Of a stretch of DNA of 64,000 nt, positions 61,070 to 64,000 are shown piece by piece. Positions within the stretch are counted from its first letter, which is position 1. Each line of letters starts with the position of its first letter. The notes beneath the pieces are model-generated. The model was not told the origin of the DNA, ran no database searches, and saw only the letters and a list, made by a program, of their open reading frames with translations. The position numbers and the translations under genes were made by a program. This DNA comes from Luscinia megarhynchos (Eukaryota > Chordata > Aves > Passeriformes > Turdidae), in the NCBI GenBank assembly GCA_034336665.1, contig CM067592.1:47273761-47337760 (forward strand), written 5' to 3'.

Positions 61070-62076
61070 TGTCAGCAACAAGATCAGAGATAAAAAGTGG
61101 AAAAAAAAGGCTCATGGGTTGAGATAAGGACACGGTGAGCTGTCTCACTAGTTACCATCATGGGTGAAGCAGACTTGACCTGGGTAATTAATTTAGTTTA
61201 TTGTCAATCAAATAACAGTAGTAATGAGGTTAAGGGGACATAAATCCAAATCTTAAAACCCTTTTCCCTAACTCCTCTCTACCTTCTGGGCTCAACTTTA
61301 CTCATGATCTCTCTAACTCCTCCCCACCAGTGCTGCAAAGTGACAGGGACCAGGAGTTGTTTTAAGTTCATTCCATATTTTATCTGTTTTTTTCTTGCTT
61401 CTCATGCTCTCTCCCTGCTCTAATGTGGAGTTCCACCCACAGGAGACAGTTCCATATGAAATTCTCCAACATGGGTACTTCCACAAGCTGCAGATCTTCA
61501 AAAACTGCTCCATTGTGTATCCTCTACCAGGCCACAGGTCCTGAGAGAAAACCTTCTGGACAGGCTTTCTGTATAGGCTTCCCTCCACAGGATTTCCACC
61601 ACAAGCCTGCTCCAGTGTGCACTCTTCATGGACTGCAGCTTCTTTCATTGAACCTTCTCTGGTGTAGGGTCCTCCATGGGCTTCAGGGCGGATATGTGCT
61701 TCATTGTGGACCCCTCAGGCTGTAGGAGAGTCTCTGCTTTGGCAGCTGGAATACCTCCTCCTCCTCCTTCCTCAAAGACCTTGGATCTGCACAGTGGTTT
61801 TATCACATTCTCCCCCACCTCTCCCCATCTGCTGCTGCATGGAGATTATTTATCCTTTCTTAAATATAGCACCCAGAGGTGCCACCACTGTCGCTGATGG
61901 GGTAAGGGTTTGGCAAGCCATGAATCTGTCTTGCAGCCTCGCTGGCTCCACTGGACATGTGGAGGCAGCTTCTGGATCTTCTAACAGAAACCACCCTGGC
62001 AGCCAATGCCACCCTCCCTCCCATGGCCCCAGCCACACTTACACCACCAAAATCTTGCCACATAACTCAACACAAC
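61070..62076 (-). mobile_element. ERVL-like LTR, family B, nearly complete
   Basis: The plus strand carries antisense landmarks in order: CTCATGGGTTGAGATAAGGA near 61111, TAATTTAGTTTATTGTCAAT near 61190, AAATCTTAAAACCC near 61248, GTGGAGTTCCACCC near 61424, several CTCCA-type blocks between 61460 and 61680, AGCTGGAATACCTCCTCC near 61744, then CTGTCGCTGATGGGG near 61888. It ends AAAATCTTGCCACATAACTC near 62050-62069. The family is about 1 kb long and mildly GC-rich, which explains the long chance frames (up to 149 codons at 61704-62153). I take those as non-coding because they run across LTR edges and overlap in several frames. The right half matches 39590-40028. Confidence 0.82.
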
Positions 62077-64000
62077 AACATGATAAGACCCAGGAGTTAA
62101 TTTATACTCAGAAGAAACCCTGGTGGTACAATGCGATATTTCTCAGCACATGACCTTGCTGGGAGGCCTGATGTAGATAAAAAGAATCAAACTCTGAAGA
62201 TCTCTGAGAATAATTTCTAGAAGAAGCTTGACACAGTACCTCCACAGAAAATGGAGGTTTTTTGAAGTTAAATCAAATATTGGTAAGGAATATTTAACAT
62301 TCCCTTTTTTGAAATTGGTTTTCCCCTGGATAAAAGTGTTGTGGCTTTTTTCCTTTTTCTTAAGATAAGTTGTCTATGTTGAAGATCAAAAACAGTTTGG
62401 GAAGTAGATGATAAGCATTGAATAGACTGGTGAACACATCAATTTTTTGCAGTCTTTTGACTGAAAATGCAGTCCAAGTCCCCAAAAACAGTGTATTGGG
62501 AAATTACGTATGTTAGTTATGTAAAGCATTTTAATCCAGGAGAGGCAAGCATAATAATAAACTGTTACTCAGTCAAAATTGTCTAATTTACTCTCTTTTA
62601 CCTTTTCTTCTTCTTTTTTTTTTTAATAATGATCCTGGTGATCAAACTGAAAAGTACAGAAGCACAGCATTATGTGACACCTAAAAGACATGAATGGAAA
62701 TAAAGATTGATTAAATGAGAGCCTTGTTCGTATTAAAATCTAAGTATTATATATAACTAAAGTAATGCTGGCAGGTGGTTTTGTAGAGTGGACACACACT
62801 AAGTCAGACATGACTGCCCTGAAATATCCTTTCAGTAGCATGAAAATTAATAGACTGAAAGTATATTTCCCATTATAATGTACTCAGTGACCTCTGTTGT
62901 TTCAAGATATATGGTGCTTGAGTAATTGCAAGATCACCCATAGTGATAGCTAACTTTAACAAGCAGAAATCTTCTCTTTAAAATGCTGAGAACAGTTCTA
63001 TAGCTGTAAAAAGAGGCTTATGTAATATCAAGACAGGCTGGTGTTCACACCCTCTTGTAGCTTGTGGATATGCCTTTGCTTTCTCCCTGCTCTTTTTCCT
63101 TAGAGGCACACTTCCATATCTTTCTGGCAGTCTGGAAAACATTTCCAGACTTTAATACCAGTAATGATTAGCATTGCTTTACATAATGGTGCACATCTTC
63201 CCCTCAGAGCTGAACCCTTATTCTAGCTCTGCCCAGGAAAATTTCCACCTGGGAAAGTTTAGTGCCTAGCAGGACTAAATGGGGTTTTTTTGCATAGGCT
63301 GAGGTGAGACAGTTTGACTACAGACAGATGGCAGTTTGGTGATAGTGCCAGGGCAAAGAATCAGTCAGTGAGGGCTGCTCAGCAAGCACGTGGCTCACCC
63401 TTTACAAAATTTAGAACTTTCATACTGACAAAATGGCCGAGAATTGACTCTTTTTATTTATATGTATAGACATGCAATTATTTTGAGAAAACAAGAGTTC
63501 AGAAAACATATCTGTTTCTATGACTTTTGATTAAATAAATCTATTTCAATATTCCTTGTAAGTGCTAATTTCTTCCAGGGCCAATTGCAGGGGAAACTGC
63601 AAAAGCTGCATTTTAGTTTTGCTCAGCTTTATAATCTCACCTGCAGATGAATTCTCCTCTGAGAAAAATTCAAATGTTCCTTATGCTTAGAGAGTTCTTT
63701 CATCATGGAAGAAGAGCTACAGCATCTTGCACATCTTTCTTACTTTTAAAGTAATACCTGAAACCCAAATGTCTCTAGCAGCATTAAATTCTGCATATGA
63801 CTCTTTGTTTACTGCCTGTATACTGTATGTGTATATTTGCATGTGTGTATGACACACACTGATTTAAATGCATTTAAATTTTCATGGCTGTACCACTAAA
63901 TTTTTCGCCCTAAAGAAATTAATGTGTGCTGTAAATTTGATAGCACACTCAAATGATACAGAGATATTTTTCAAGGCTGGAATTTTGTGCATTGTTCCTA
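62077..64000. other. non-coding DNA; one short palindrome
   Basis: I see no gene or recognised interspersed repeat to the end of the window. Confidence 0.5.
63862..63879. repeat. 18-bp perfect palindrome
   Basis: ATTTAAATGCATTTAAAT equals its own reverse complement. Just upstream TGTGTGT (63842-63848) and ACACACA (63852-63858) form another small hairpin. Confidence 0.93.

Noticed and set aside
61704..62153. 149-codon plus-strand open frame
   Set aside because: It is antisense to the family B LTR and runs across its edge; no recognisable domain.
1..64000. CRISPR arrays, prokaryotic operons, terminators
   Set aside because: Avian retroelements, microsatellites and absence of dense coding show vertebrate nuclear DNA; no regularly spaced repeats were seen.

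Overview
The window looks like passerine (songbird) nuclear DNA. It is AT-rich and holds no recognisable host gene. The interspersed repeats are of the avian kind: CR1 LINE fragments with CR1-type reverse transcriptase remnants, several families of endogenous-retrovirus LTRs, and one short element with a tRNA-derived head and a CR1-like tail that I read as a TguSINE1-type SINE. That SINE, together with the LTR at 25385-26807, points to a passerine. These family names come from recall of repeat consensus sequences and were not checked by a database search. No rRNA, functional tRNA, CRISPR array or intact coding gene was seen. The open frames are short and either fall inside repeats or look like chance frames in AT-rich DNA.

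Layout. 1-3.3 kb is unique AT-rich DNA. 3.27-4.21 kb is a minus-strand CR1. 7.81-8.29 kb is a plus-strand ERVL-like LTR (called family A here). 11.70-11.73 kb holds a near-perfect palindrome. 12.2-13.4 kb is a plus-strand CR1 that keeps a decayed reverse transcriptase frame. 16.0-16.3 kb may be a very old CR1 tail. 21.4-23.7 kb holds two CR1 copies of different subfamilies in the same orientation. 24.1-26.8 kb is a stack of minus-strand LTRs, one nested in another, with an exact 5-bp target duplication on the outer one. 31.5-32.0 kb is another family A LTR, followed by a 19-bp tandem repeat. 38.3-40.0 kb is a GC-rich unclassified block, a short ERVK-like LTR and a piece of a second ERVL-like family (family B). 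41.0-42.5 kb holds minus-strand CR1 pieces. 43.2-43.5 kb is an isolated GC-rich island. 44.5-44.7 kb is a 74-bp tandem duplication. 48.6-49.2 kb is an inverted pair of family A LTR pieces. 50.1-51.5 kb is a plus-strand CR1 split by the SINE. 57.05-57.45 kb is a possible retroelement 3' end. 58.5-59.0 kb is a family A LTR and 61.1-62.1 kb a family B LTR, both on the minus strand.

The window is best read as a gene desert or the inside of a very large intron, shaped by layered retrotransposition. No new gene system is supported. The most informative items are the nested LTR stack, the SINE-in-CR1 insertion (useful for relative dating), the inverted LTR pair, the 18-bp-arm palindrome, and two GC-rich blocks (38.3 and 43.2 kb) that I cannot classify.
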